Shown: positions 53,255 to 62,274 of the stretch, one piece after another
Position numbering within the stretch: the stretch's first letter is position 1
Layout of the letters: every line of letters starts with the position of its first letter
Assembly: GCA_041521345.1 (NCBI GenBank)
Contig: JBGOHB010000002.1
DNA: 64,000 nucleotides
Strand: one strand, 5' to 3'
From: Virgibacillus_N oceani_A
Lineage (GTDB): Bacteria; Bacillota; Bacilli; Bacillales; Amphibacillaceae
Notes under the pieces: generated by a model
Told to the model about the DNA's origin: nothing
Seen by the model: only the letters and a program-made list of their open reading frames with translations
Database searches by the model: none
Translations under genes and position numbers: made by a program

Positions 53255-53548
53255 TTACATCGATAATAAAAACACTGTTGCAATTGCCCCCATTACCACT
53301 AAAATAACATTTAACCCAATATAAGCCAGAGCTATTGCCACAATTCCCCCTAATAAGCCAATATGCGGCTGATCCGGCTGCACTGTAAGTATCCCCGGAA
53401 AAATTAATGCCCCTAATGCTGCATACGGAATAGCGTTTAACCAGCGGTTCACCCAGTCGCGAAATTGTAATTTATCCACAATAAATGCAGGAATGATACG
53501 AGGAATCATCGTTGCCAGAGACATACCAATTATAATTAAAAAAATCAT
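53255..53548 (-). CDS. azlD: AzlD-family branched-chain amino acid export subunit
   Basis: 97 residues, four helices. MIFLIIIGMSLATMIPRIIPAFIVDKLQFRDWVNRWLNAIPYAALGALIFPGIL is typical of AzlD (TrMet-type RIIP motif). AGGAGG before ATG. It overlaps azlC by 4 bp; the two subunits form an AzlCD exporter. Confidence 0.92.
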   Translation of the reverse strand: MIFLIIIGMSLATMIPRIIPAFIVDKLQFRDWVNRWLNAIPYAALGALIFPGILTVQPDQPHIGLLGGIVAIALAYIGLNVILVVMGAIATVFLLSM

Positions 53549-54270
53549 GATTTCTCCTCCTTCAACAAATAAATACCGCTCATTCCGCCAAGAATGGTAC
53601 CAAACACAATAGCCCAGCCAGTGCTCAATCCCAATTGAAGGCACAGTGCATTAATAAGCATGGCAAGAATTGCAATCAAACCAACTTTCAGCTCTTTTTT
53701 CACGGAAGGAACTAACAATCCAATAAACATGGCATAAAGTGCAATTCCCATACTTTGACTCAACCTTTCGGGGATTACCTCACCTAGTACGCCTCCAAGA
53801 AAAGACCCCGCTATCCATGAAACATAGGCAGTTAATATGAGCGTTGTATAAAATAAAGCGCCTTTTTCCATTTTTGCTTCTTTTGTATGCAGTGAAGATA
53901 CAGCAAATGTCTCATCCGTTAAACCGAGTGACAATGGCGCTTTCCACTTGATTGGCACCTCGCGCAAACGGTTCATAAAAGATAGGCTCATTACAAAATG
54001 CCGGAAATTTAATACGAAAGTGGCAATAATAATTTCCAGTACACCAGCTCCAACTGCTATCATATTCGCACCCATAAATTGACTGGCTCCTGCAAATACC
54101 ATTACACTCATTAAAGTTAATTCTGTTAACGTCATCCCCGATTGCTTCGCCAACACACCATAAGTAATTGCAATCGGTAAATAACCTAGCATAATGGGGA
54201 AACCAGCAGCAATACCTCTTCGGATCATTTTAACTGATTGTGTTTGACTTTTTTCAGCTGCTTTTTCCAC
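53545..54270 (-). CDS. azlC: AzlC-family branched-chain amino acid export subunit
   Basis: 241 residues, about seven helices. RRGIAAGFPIMLGYLPIAITYGVLAKQSGMTLTELTLMSVMVFAGASQFMGANMIAVGAG is the conserved AzlC start. Later NFRHFVMSLSF and GLTDETFAVS. The GTG at 54270 is chosen because GGGGGAG lies 10 nt upstream. Substrates in B. subtilis AzlCD include 4-azaleucine. Confidence 0.92.
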   Translation of the reverse strand: MEKAAEKSQTQSVKMIRRGIAAGFPIMLGYLPIAITYGVLAKQSGMTLTELTLMSVMVFAGASQFMGANMIAVGAGVLEIIIATFVLNFRHFVMSLSFMNRLREVPIKWKAPLSLGLTDETFAVSSLHTKEAKMEKGALFYTTLILTAYVSWIAGSFLGGVLGEVIPERLSQSMGIALYAMFIGLLVPSVKKELKVGLIAILAMLINALCLQLGLSTGWAIVFGTILGGMSGIYLLKEEKS

Positions 54271-54420
54271 TATGACTCGACTCCCCCTTGAAGTAAATAT
54301 TAGATAATTATAGCTTAAACACATAAAATAATAAAGGGAAGATAACTTTGATTACAGATGAGTTAGCAGCAATTCATTAAGTCGCTTCAATCAGTATTGT
54401 TATCCATAGGAGGAGTTAGT

Positions 54421-55791
54421 TTGTTTTCCATTAGCCCTAAGCATCGCCCAAGCATAAGTGAGTCTATTATATTGTCCATCCTGACTATAAGTATTATCAG
54501 TTATTTTATTGTTGGACTGGAAACTCCCCCTCACGTACCTATTTTATTGGGGATTCTTTTGCTGATCACTTACGGGGTACTGAAAAAAATTTCATTTAAA
54601 GATTTACAATCAGGAATGATTGAAGGTGCGAAAGCCGGGATGGGGGCCGTTTTTTTATTCTTTCTGATTGGTGTATTGATCAGCAGCTGGATGATCAGTG
54701 GAACGATTCCTGCTTTAATTGAAGCCGGATTTTCACTTATCGGCGGTACATGGCTATATGCCATTATTTTTGCAGTAACTGCCATTATTGGCATTTCATT
54801 AGGAAGTTCCTTAACGACTACCGCCACGATTGGTGTAGCTTTTACCGGGATAGCAAGTGCACTGGACGCAAACCTTGCCATCGCAGCAGGGGCTATTGTT
54901 TCTGGGGCATTTTTCGGGGATAAAATGTCTCCATTATCAGATACAACAAATCTTTCATCGACCATTGTAGGTGTTGATTTATTCGAACATATTAAACATA
55001 TTAGCTTAACTACGATACCTGCATTTATCATATCTTTTATTCTGTTTGTTATTTTATCACCGGATCAGGTCCTATCTCCGCAAAGCAATGATTACCAAGA
55101 AGCACTGGAAGCAACCGGGCTAATCCACTGGTCTTCATGGATTCCATTAATAGTATTAATAATATGTACTATCTTTAAAGTGTCCGCCTTTATTGCACTG
55201 GCAATCAGCAGCTTATTCGCTACAGTGCTGGCCAAAATTACCAATCAACTGCCGCTGTCGGAAATCAGCTCTATTTGGTTTAATGGATACGCGGCCGCAA
55301 CAGATTATGAGCCAGTGAATGAATTACTGACAAGAGGTGGAATCAACAGTATGCTATTTACCATTTCTCTTGTTATTTTAGCTTTAGGTATGGGAGGGCT
55401 GCTTTTTGTTACCGGGCTTGTACCGGCAATGCTAGAAACCCTGCAGAAAAAGCTTAGAAAGGCGCGCTCCATGATTATTTCTGCTGCAGCCACCGCCATC
55501 GGCATCAATGTCGTTATTGGTGAGCAATATTTATCTATTCTTTTGACCGGGGAAACCTATAAGGAGATGTATGAAAATGCCGGATTATCAAGAAAAGCAT
55601 TATCAAGGACGTTAGAAGATGCGGGTACCGTCATTAATCCACTCGTGCCATGGAGTGTGTGCGGCGTATTTATCGCAGATGTACTTGGGGTACCAGTACT
55701 GGTTTATTTGCCCTTTGCATTCTTTTGTCTGCTGAGCCCCGTAATTACCATATTATTTGGTGGTGGAAAATCGCGGCAAAATGAAATGTAA
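54421..55791 (+). CDS. NhaC-family Na+/H+ antiporter
   Basis: 456 residues with about 12 helices. NhaC family features: GMIEGAKAGMGAVFLFFLIGVLISSWMISGTIPALI, GSSLTTTATIGVAF, SGAFFGDKMSPLSDTTNLSSTIVGVDLFEHIKH (the most conserved loop), and LEDAGTVINPLVPWSVCGVF. Start TTG at 54421 with AGGAGG 7 nt upstream. It would exchange Na+ for H+, useful in saline or alkaline habitats. Malate/lactate antiport (MleN type) is the main alternative within the family. Confidence 0.9.
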   Translation: MFSISPKHRPSISESIILSILTISIISYFIVGLETPPHVPILLGILLLITYGVLKKISFKDLQSGMIEGAKAGMGAVFLFFLIGVLISSWMISGTIPALIEAGFSLIGGTWLYAIIFAVTAIIGISLGSSLTTTATIGVAFTGIASALDANLAIAAGAIVSGAFFGDKMSPLSDTTNLSSTIVGVDLFEHIKHISLTTIPAFIISFILFVILSPDQVLSPQSNDYQEALEATGLIHWSSWIPLIVLIICTIFKVSAFIALAISSLFATVLAKITNQLPLSEISSIWFNGYAAATDYEPVNELLTRGGINSMLFTISLVILALGMGGLLFVTGLVPAMLETLQKKLRKARSMIISAAATAIGINVVIGEQYLSILLTGETYKEMYENAGLSRKALSRTLEDAGTVINPLVPWSVCGVFIADVLGVPVLVYLPFAFFCLLSPVITILFGGGKSRQNEM

Positions 55792-55798
55792 CCATTAA

Positions 55799-55838
55799 AA
55801 ATGCTGTCCGGGAAATTCAATTTTCCGCAGACAGCATT
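55799..55838. terminator. Bidirectional terminator between nhaC-like and map
   Basis: AAATGCTGTC.../GACAGCATTT stem with A- and T-rich flanks. Confidence 0.8.
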
Positions 55839-55841
55839 TCT

Positions 55842-56597
55842 TTATTTATTATCCTGATCCGTTAAAATCATTGGCCCTTCTTTCGTGATAACAATCGTAT
55901 GTTCATATTGGGCGGACCGGCCTTGATCTATTGTTCTGGCAGTCCAATTATTGGCATCCATCTGGCTGTGCCAGCTGCCTTCATTAATCATCGGTTCAAT
56001 CGTAATGACCATACCCTCTTTTAAACGAAGCCCTTTATTCGGAAGACCAAAGTGAGGAATATGCGGGTCTTCATGGAGTGTCGGTCCAATTCCATGACCG
56101 GTAAAATCACGTACAACTGAAAATCCTTCTCCTTCGGCATACGTCTGGATGGCGTGGCCGATATCTCCTATTCGGCTTCCTGCCTGTGCCTGTTCAATTC
56201 CTTTATATAATGCACTTTTCGTCACTTCCATTAAGCGGAGCCCTTTTTCATCCACATTTCCAACACCGTAGGTCCAGGCTGAATCTGCAAGTCCCCCGTC
56301 TTTATTTACGACCATATCAATGGTAACAATATCTCCGTCCTTTAACCTCTCCTCACGGGGAAACCCATGACATATTTCATCATTAATAGACGCACAGGTT
56401 GCAAATTCGTACCCGTTATACCCTTTTTGCTCCGGTTTGGCTCCATGCGCTTTTAAAATTTTCTCCACCAGGGTATCAATTTCCTTTGTCGTAATCCCAG
56501 GTTTTATCATATTGGCAATTTCTTTATGACACTTAACGAGAATATCGCCCGCTTCCTTCATATTGTCAATTTCTCTTTTACTTTTTCTTGTAATCAT
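55842..56597 (-). CDS. map: Methionine aminopeptidase, type I
   Basis: 251 residues. Metal ligands are seen in sequence: DIVTIDMVVNKDGGLADSAWTY (two Asp), GHGIGPTLHEDPHIPHFG (His), GMVITIEPMINEG (Glu), and QYEHTIVITKEG (Glu). It removes initiator Met. The N terminus (MITRKSKREIDNMKEAGDILVKCHKEIANMIKPGITTKEID) and isolated position recall the second Bacillus enzyme YflG rather than the ribosomal-operon Map. GGAAG before ATG. Confidence 0.93.
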   Translation of the reverse strand: MITRKSKREIDNMKEAGDILVKCHKEIANMIKPGITTKEIDTLVEKILKAHGAKPEQKGYNGYEFATCASINDEICHGFPREERLKDGDIVTIDMVVNKDGGLADSAWTYGVGNVDEKGLRLMEVTKSALYKGIEQAQAGSRIGDIGHAIQTYAEGEGFSVVRDFTGHGIGPTLHEDPHIPHFGLPNKGLRLKEGMVITIEPMINEGSWHSQMDANNWTARTIDQGRSAQYEHTIVITKEGPMILTDQDNK

Positions 56598-56749
56598 TTA
56601 TTTCTTCCTTTCGTTCACACTTTTCAATTATATATATGAGTATATTTTATTATCATGAAAAAGTAATAATATACACCATAAATTGTATCATATATGGTTT
56701 TTTTCAAAAAGCAAATGGGGTTAGGCCGCATGGGTGAATTTTCAAAAAT

Positions 56750-56778
56750 ATAAAACACAGAGGACCTCTGCCCCCTGC
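56750..56778 (-). terminator. Possible terminator after second YjcZ gene
   Basis: Short GC palindrome CAGAGG-T-CCTCTG followed by TGTTTTATATTTTT on the minus strand. Confidence 0.5.
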
Positions 56779-56792
56779 ATTTATTATTATCT

Positions 56793-56903
56793 TTAATATG
56801 CGCCATACCCGCCTGTATAGGCAGTACCGATAATGATTAGCAAAATAAACAATACGACTATTAGCGCAAAACTCGAGCCGTAACCTGTTGCTCCTTTGCT
56901 CAT
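56793..56903 (-). CDS. YjcZ-family sporulation miniprotein, second copy
   Basis: 36 residues: MSKGATGYGSSFALIVVLFI and then LLIIIGTAYTGGYGAY. A Gly-rich start, one hydrophobic helix and a GGYG-aromatic end. The helix is nearly identical to the copy at 4463-4573. AGGAGGGAAGG precedes ATG. Confidence 0.85.
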   Translation of the reverse strand: MSKGATGYGSSFALIVVLFILLIIIGTAYTGGYGAY

Positions 56904-56992
56904 TGACCTTCCCTCCTCCTTCATGCTCATATTCAGCTTATGCAGAGCAAAAGAATTTCGGGAAAAAATTCATCCAAATTTATTTTTAAGTA

Positions 56993-57042
56993 TTGACTAA
57001 AATAAATTACACTGTTATGGTTATACACATAAGTGTATAACC
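56993..57042 (+). promoter_or_regulatory. Promoter and palindromic operator of the YtrA-type operon
   Basis: TTGACT (56993-56998), 17-nt spacer, TATGGT (57016-57021). A perfect inverted repeat GGTTATACAC-N4-GTGTATAACC (57019-57042) covers the -10 end and the transcription start. Binding there would block initiation, so the adjacent GntR/YtrA protein is the probable ligand (autorepression). Confidence 0.75.
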
Positions 57043-57085
57043 GTGTCACCATATAACGATAAATAAAAATAAGCAGGTGATAATC

Positions 57086-57463
57086 ATGGGTAATTCTTTT
57101 GATCAGGATAAACCAATCTATCTTCAAGTTCGTGAAAAAATTGAAGATCAAATTATTAACCATCAACTCAAAGAAGATGAAAAAGCACCTTCCACCAACC
57201 AGCTCGTTAATTTTTACAAAATTAATCATGCTACAGTATCAAAGGGTGTTAATCAGTTAGTTGAGGAAGGAATTCTTTATAAGAAGAGAGGAATTGGCAT
57301 GTTTGTAGCTGTTGATGCCAGAAAAAAATTAGTACAAAAACGAAAGGAATTTTTTCTTGAAGATTATGTAGTGAAGTTGGTTCATGAAGCGAATAAGTTA
57401 GAGATTACAGAGGATGAAATTATTCAATTTATCAAAAATGTAAAAGGGCGTGAATCAGAATGA
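57086..57463 (+). CDS. GntR-family regulator, YtrA subfamily
   Basis: 125 residues. N-terminal winged helix (~10-75): KPIYLQVREKIEDQIINHQLKEDEKAPSTNQLVNFYKINHATVSKGVNQLVEEGILYKKRGIGMFV, classic GntR. The C-terminal tail is only ~45 residues and helical, as in YtrA, which lacks a ligand domain. AGGTGA before ATG. Its stop overlaps the ATPase start (ATGA), so it controls the downstream ABC transporter; such systems respond to cell-wall antibiotics or envelope stress. Confidence 0.92.
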   Translation: MGNSFDQDKPIYLQVREKIEDQIINHQLKEDEKAPSTNQLVNFYKINHATVSKGVNQLVEEGILYKKRGIGMFVAVDARKKLVQKRKEFFLEDYVVKLVHEANKLEITEDEIIQFIKNVKGRESE

Positions 57464-58344
57464 ATATAAAAGTGAATCACTTAGATGTGCATTTCGGAAA
57501 ACAGAAGGCACTTCAGGACGTCACATTCGAAATAACCGAAAAGAAAATATACGGACTGTTAGGCAGAAATGGTGCGGGAAAAACGTCACTCCTTTCCACC
57601 CTGGCATCATTTCGTGAACCAACAGCAGGATCCGTAACCATTAACGGAGAAACACCATTTGAAAATGCGAAAATCATGCAGCAAATAGCATTTTTATATG
57701 ATAAAGATTATCAGGATGAATCAGACAATGTAATGAATATGCTTCAAGGTATACAACATTATCGTCCGTATTTCGATATGGATTATGCAGAATATCTTGT
57801 AGAGCGATTTAAACTCGACAGAACGAAACCAATTAAAAAGTTTTCAAAAGGTATGCAATCAGCAGTAAATGTCATTAGCGGGTTAGCAAGCAGAACTCCG
57901 ATTACGATATTTGATGAGGTATATCTAGGCATGGATGCACCAGCAAGAGAAATCTTTTATAAAGAGTTATTGAATGATCAGGAAAATCATCCCAGAGTCA
58001 TTATTTTATCTACTCACCTCGTCTCGGAAATGGATTATTTATTTGATGAGGTAATCATATTGAAAAACGGAGCTTTTTTACTTCAAGAGGATTATGATTC
58101 TCTTACTTCAAAGGGTGCCAGGATTACTGGAAATAAAGAATTAGTCGAGGAGTTTGTACAGCCAAAAGTGCAGCTTAACGAAGAGCGTTTAGGCAATACA
58201 ACATCCGTCATGATTTATGGTGAACTGACAGACGGGGAAAGAAAAACAGCATTGGATAAAGGCATAGAAGTAGGGCCTGTCTCTCTTCATGATTTGTTTA
58301 TCCACTTAACAGAGGAGGAAAATGCAGATGAGAAGCTATCCTAA
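57460..58344 (+). CDS. ABC transporter ATPase (YtrB-like)
   Basis: 294 residues. Walker A G-R-N-G-A-G-K-T-S (~38-46), a degenerate signature F-S-K-G-M-Q-S (usual LSGGQ), Walker B TIFDEVYLGMD (Glu kept), H-loop LSTHLVSEM. The C-terminal ~90 residues are a regulatory extension. It overlaps the regulator by 4 bp and the permease by 17 bp. The degenerate signature is common in YtrB/EcsA-like exporters. Confidence 0.9.
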   Translation: MNIKVNHLDVHFGKQKALQDVTFEITEKKIYGLLGRNGAGKTSLLSTLASFREPTAGSVTINGETPFENAKIMQQIAFLYDKDYQDESDNVMNMLQGIQHYRPYFDMDYAEYLVERFKLDRTKPIKKFSKGMQSAVNVISGLASRTPITIFDEVYLGMDAPAREIFYKELLNDQENHPRVIILSTHLVSEMDYLFDEVIILKNGAFLLQEDYDSLTSKGARITGNKELVEEFVQPKVQLNEERLGNTTSVMIYGELTDGERKTALDKGIEVGPVSLHDLFIHLTEEENADEKLS

Positions 58345-59125
58345 AATTGCAGCAGATATGTTTTGGACCCTCATGTCATGGACTTTTGGGTTTCTAGGTG
58401 TCATGATCATCATTAACATTGTCCAGAGAGCAATTAATGTCATACAAGGTACTGAAGTGGACGGCGGCTTTTATGGCTCATTAATCATTGCTTCGAACAT
58501 CTATATGCTTATCATTGGAATAATTTCGATTTATTTTCTACCCTATTATGTAGAAAATGGAGTAACTCGAAAAGATTACTTTAAGGGAACACTTATTGCT
58601 TCTATCGGGGTTTCCATTGTGCTTCCAATTATTATATTTTTTATTTCTATAGTCGAACGGTTTATTTTAACGAATTGGCTAAACATGAGTTATAAAACAC
58701 AGGATATCAATGAAATTTTCAATGAAGTGTTAATGGATATAGATGGTGGATTGGGCAGTTTTATTGGGGATTTGATACTTTCTGTTATTTTAAGCCCTAA
58801 CATGGATCCATACAGTAACTGGATGTTAGCAATCGTTGTATTTGCTTCAAACATCTTTATATTTTATTTGCTTGGCTGGTTGATTAGTGCAGGCTTTTAC
58901 AGAGGCGGTACAATCATCGGTTTAGGATTTATTGTCATTGCAATCGCTATAAATACATTAAAAGATACGTTATTGAGGATTGCGCTGGATTTACCTTTTT
59001 CTGCCCGCTTTTCGGCATTAGAACCTTTCTCGTCATGGATCGCCATTGCAGGTATTTTGTTATTGATTCTATTGTCTGTTTGGTTCATTCGTCTATTAAC
59101 GAAAAAAGTAACCATTGATATTTAG
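58328..59125 (+). CDS. ABC transporter permease subunit
   Basis: 265 residues with six predicted helices (e.g. ~15-35 FGFLGVMIIINIVQRAI, 50-70, 90-112, 165-190, 200-220, 235-255). The second ATG is preferred, since GAGGAGG lies 9 nt before it. No recognised domain beyond a polytopic ABC-2-like permease. Substrate unknown; the regulator and ATPase next to it suggest an antibiotic- or stress-responsive exporter. Confidence 0.8.
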   Translation: MRSYPKIAADMFWTLMSWTFGFLGVMIIINIVQRAINVIQGTEVDGGFYGSLIIASNIYMLIIGIISIYFLPYYVENGVTRKDYFKGTLIASIGVSIVLPIIIFFISIVERFILTNWLNMSYKTQDINEIFNEVLMDIDGGLGSFIGDLILSVILSPNMDPYSNWMLAIVVFASNIFIFYLLGWLISAGFYRGGTIIGLGFIVIAIAINTLKDTLLRIALDLPFSARFSALEPFSSWIAIAGILLLILLSVWFIRLLTKKVTIDI

Positions 59126-59142
59126 ATTCGTAAATACTAAAC

Positions 59143-59180
59143 AGAAAGAGCATATCATTGTTAATGTCGCTCTTCTATTT
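59143..59180 (+). terminator. Probable terminator after the ABC operon
   Basis: AGAGC...GCTCT stem with extra flanking pairs, then TCTATTT; weak T-run. Confidence 0.4.
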
Positions 59181-59207
59181 CAATAATATGTGAAAGGAAG
59201 CTTAGTA

Positions 59208-60548
59208 ATGGACATGGCTAAAGATAAGAAAAAATATCGTGGAATTTCTTTCTGGAGGTTTTTCAAACGGTTATGCTTAACAGCAGTTATTCTGATTGTA
59301 CTGGTCGTTGTTGGCGGCTTTGCCTATTATTATGCAACGATTTATAACATTTCAGACGAACAAGAAGGCTACCTGGCGCTTACGAATGCGACCGTACTCC
59401 TCGGTGAAGAGTTGGAATCTTATAGTGATAGCACGATCCTGATTGAAGACGGTATGATTGTGGAAGTAGGTGATGATATTGATATACCAGGCACTGCAAC
59501 CGTTAAGGACCTGAATGGAAAAACAATTATGCCCGGCCTCATTGATATGCATGTACACTTGGGAATGCTTGAACTCGAAGAAGGTGAAGAGTTCGGAATT
59601 TTATCGTTCCCAAAAATGATTGCTGATTTTGTAAGATTCACTCCGGAAAAACGAAATAATTTTTTAGAACATGGAGTCACAACGATTCGCAGCGTCGGAG
59701 ATGAACATGAGTGGATCATGGAATTTCGCGACCTTGTCAATGATCGAGAACTTGAAGGACCGCGCCTTTATGCATCAGGATCATTATTTACAACATTAGA
59801 AGGTCATCCTGTCGCAACGGTCGGCACCGACCCACATTCCGAAGTCGTTCTTTATCCTGATACACCAGAAGAAGCTCGGCTAAATGTACAACAGCTGGCT
59901 AACGACGGTGTCGACTTGATTAAAGTAGTCCAAGAGAGAGGTCCCGATGACTCTCAGTTGGAACCCATCGATGAAGATGTTTTACAGAGCATCGTAGACG
60001 AAGCTCACGCTCACAATATACCCGTATTCGGTCATTGGGGGAGAATCGACGACTTGGAAGACCTACTCGCGGCAGGCGTCGATGGCTTAGAGCATATTGG
60101 TGCCGGGGTTGTTAGAAATGGCTGGGATGATGATTTATTAGAGGAAATCACTGAGCAAGGAGTATCGATGACACCAACGTTACTAGTCGAAACGTTGAAC
60201 GGTGATCCAGAAATGAGGTCCGATCAGCTTGAACGAGTAAAGGAGTTTCATAATGCAGACGGCCTAATTTTGGCAGGCAGTGATGCTGGGATGCCCGGTG
60301 TCTTATTCGGTCCAAGTATGCACGAAGAATTGGAATTACTCGTTGAAAGCGGCCTTACACCTAAGGAGGCACTTCAAGCGGCAACGTCTCATGCTGCCGT
60401 TGCATTACAAAGCAACGAATTTGGCATTATTGAACGGGGAAGAGCAGCTGATTTAGTAGTTATAGATGGAGACCCTTTACAAAAGATAGAGGATATTCAA
60501 AATGTGAGCAAAGTATTTCGAGATGGAAGACTTGTGGTTGAAAATTAA
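59208..60548 (+). CDS. Membrane-anchored amidohydrolase (imidazolonepropionase-like)
   Basis: 446 residues. A Lys/Arg-rich start, one anchor helix (~17-42: LCLTAVILIVLVVVGGFAYYYATIY), then an amidohydrolase domain facing outside. Metal motif PGLIDMHVHLG (HxH ~118-120), a conserved carboxylated-Lys region LIKVVQE (~237), His in HNIPVFGHWGR (~272) and GVDGLEHIG (~289), and Asp in LAGSDAGMPG (~358). Related exported enzymes include Xaa-Pro dipeptidase-like amidohydrolases. AAAGGAAG precedes ATG. The substrate is unknown. Confidence 0.85.
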   Translation: MDMAKDKKKYRGISFWRFFKRLCLTAVILIVLVVVGGFAYYYATIYNISDEQEGYLALTNATVLLGEELESYSDSTILIEDGMIVEVGDDIDIPGTATVKDLNGKTIMPGLIDMHVHLGMLELEEGEEFGILSFPKMIADFVRFTPEKRNNFLEHGVTTIRSVGDEHEWIMEFRDLVNDRELEGPRLYASGSLFTTLEGHPVATVGTDPHSEVVLYPDTPEEARLNVQQLANDGVDLIKVVQERGPDDSQLEPIDEDVLQSIVDEAHAHNIPVFGHWGRIDDLEDLLAAGVDGLEHIGAGVVRNGWDDDLLEEITEQGVSMTPTLLVETLNGDPEMRSDQLERVKEFHNADGLILAGSDAGMPGVLFGPSMHEELELLVESGLTPKEALQAATSHAAVALQSNEFGIIERGRAADLVVIDGDPLQKIEDIQNVSKVFRDGRLVVEN

Positions 60549-60549
60549 T

Positions 60550-60897
60550 GACGAGAAAACTTTTGGTGCCGAAGTGGTGTATACACAAATGAGTGATGTT
60601 GAGATGATTGCTGATATGCTGGAAGCGCAAAACATGTCGAAAGAAGTTGCAAAGAATTTTTGGCATGAATGCCGGAATTAGGAGTTTAAACCAGCGATTT
60701 TATATCAGCAGTACATGGGCGCAAGAAAATCAAAAACGAAGGCTATTTCGAAAGCAAAAGATTTTTATCAAAAAATCGTTGATATCGGTGTCAGAGAAGA
60801 TATGGGACTCAGTGAAGTATCGAGGACATCGATGTTTGCTTTAGTCCAAGATAAGTATGGTGTTGACTGGATGATCAGTGCGGCAGAAAAAACATAA
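60550..60897 (+). pseudogene. Broken gene with one in-frame stop, family not recognised
   Basis: One frame reads from INDEKTFGAEVVYTQ through MSDVEMIADMLEAQNMSKEV and AKNFWHECRN, then TAG (60679). It continues unbroken from EFKPAILYQQYMGARKSKTK to EDMGLSEVSRTSMFALVQDKYGVDWMISAAEKT and a stop at 60897. Both halves look like one helical protein, interrupted by a single nonsense codon. A start at ATG 60589 or 60715 is possible, neither with a good ribosome site. I do not recognise the family. Confidence 0.5.
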
Positions 60898-61249
60898 GAG
60901 GCGAGAGGGGATACACTCTTAAAAAGAAGTCACATCCAAACGTTATCCAAACAACACCCCTGGCATATATAGATGCTTGCTAATCTTCTTGCTTGGTGTA
61001 AATATTTACGAGTTAGAAATCAGTAGGTAACAACCAATATGTAATGAAAAAAAGCCGAAATCTTATCCTAATTGGGAAGTTGATGATAAGAAGTACATTA
61101 ACACTCCCTTTAAAAGTCATTAAAAATAATTCCTTTTCCTATTAGATAGTGATTATCTCTTTGCTGACGGAAGGTAATAAAAAGAAAAGGGGCTGTGGCA
61201 AAACAATTTTAGTAAACAGAAATCCGAACAACCTTAAATTTGTATTTAA

Positions 61250-61385
61250 AACCCACTCCGGTAATATACTTCGCTTTCACCTTCAGGTACAAGTGCGACA
61301 TCGCTTCAAACTCCCTCTGGTCTTTTCAGAGTGACTTCTTTACCGCGAGCAGCTCCAGCAGGAGTTTACGGATATTTACGAAGCT
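61250..61385. repeat. Dispersed intergenic repeat, type A copy 2 (decayed)
   Basis: Edge motifs ACTCCGGTAATATACTTCGC and CAGGAGTTTACGGATATTTAC match those at 1210 and 1350. The middle has diverged. The 60898-61493 gap holds this and no supported gene. A GGGGCTGTGGCAAAACAA motif just before it (61188) recurs in Bacillaceae repeats from general knowledge. Confidence 0.4.
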
Positions 61386-61493
61386 AATATGGTGGATTTT
61401 CTCCTTTTCAATGCTTACTTAGAGTTCTGTTCCAGCCTCTTAATATTGGAATTCCTTTCCCTTTTTTAAACAAGGCCGATTTTTTCTGTAGTT

Positions 61494-62249
61494 TTATACA
61501 TACTCATTCACATAATATATTTTCCCATTCTTCACTTTTTCATCTGTCAAAATATCAACAAGCACCTTTCCAACAATAGCCGGGTCTTTTAGTAAATTAT
61601 TTTCCTTGTAGCCTTTAAATGTTTCCACATCGGCAAATTCCGCTTCCGAGCTTTCCCGGATCCTGCCCTGCATCGGGGTATCCATAATACCCGGGCTGAA
61701 TGCAATGACCTTATTTTTTGTATTTAGCTGGTCCTGTTCCAGTGCTGCTGTTTTTGTATACATATTGATACTCGCTTTTGTACTGCAATACGCACTCCAG
61801 CCATATATTGGCCTTTCTGCAGCACCTGATGTCACTGTCAAGCCCACAAATGGCATATTTTCTTGATTTGCTTTGTTAAGAAACAAATTCATTAGAACCA
61901 TCGGAGCTGTTGTATTCACTTCAATATGATAAGCTAAGTCCTTTGCCTTCATATTCATGGACTGATCAACGGGATCAATCACTGCTGCATTATTAACCAG
62001 ATACAGCTTCATTACCTCCTGTTGAAAAATCACATCACTTACTTTTTGAAAAGTTTCCTCCAGTGCAGCAATGTCTCCTATATCACATGGATAATGCTCG
62101 TAGGAAACCTGGTTTTCTTCTGCTACTGCCGGTAGTTGCTCGTTAACCGACCTGGAAATACCAATTACATTTACGCCTGTTTCCATTAATTGAATCGCAG
62201 CAGCTTCGCCAAGCCCTTTGGAAACTCCTGTAATAACCGCATATTTCAT
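61494..62249 (-). CDS. Short-chain dehydrogenase, benzil-reductase-like (YueD type)
   Basis: 251 residues, Rossmann SDR. NADP site T-G-V-S-K-G-L-G (~7-14) with ISRS at beta-2. The N-N-A motif is in YLVNNAAVIDP (~90-95). Catalytic Ser in TVTSGAAERP (~141) and Y-x3-K in WSAYCSTKASI (Tyr ~153, Lys ~157). Features fit (S)-benzoin-forming benzil reductase YueD of Bacillus. The physiological substrate is probably a small diketone or carbonyl. It lies 25 bp downstream of the M20 peptidase gene. Confidence 0.88.
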   Translation of the reverse strand: MKYAVITGVSKGLGEAAAIQLMETGVNVIGISRSVNEQLPAVAEENQVSYEHYPCDIGDIAALEETFQKVSDVIFQQEVMKLYLVNNAAVIDPVDQSMNMKAKDLAYHIEVNTTAPMVLMNLFLNKANQENMPFVGLTVTSGAAERPIYGWSAYCSTKASINMYTKTAALEQDQLNTKNKVIAFSPGIMDTPMQGRIRESSEAEFADVETFKGYKENNLLKDPAIVGKVLVDILTDEKVKNGKIYYVNEYV

Positions 62250-62274
62250 ATGACAATGTCTCCTTTCTAAACCG

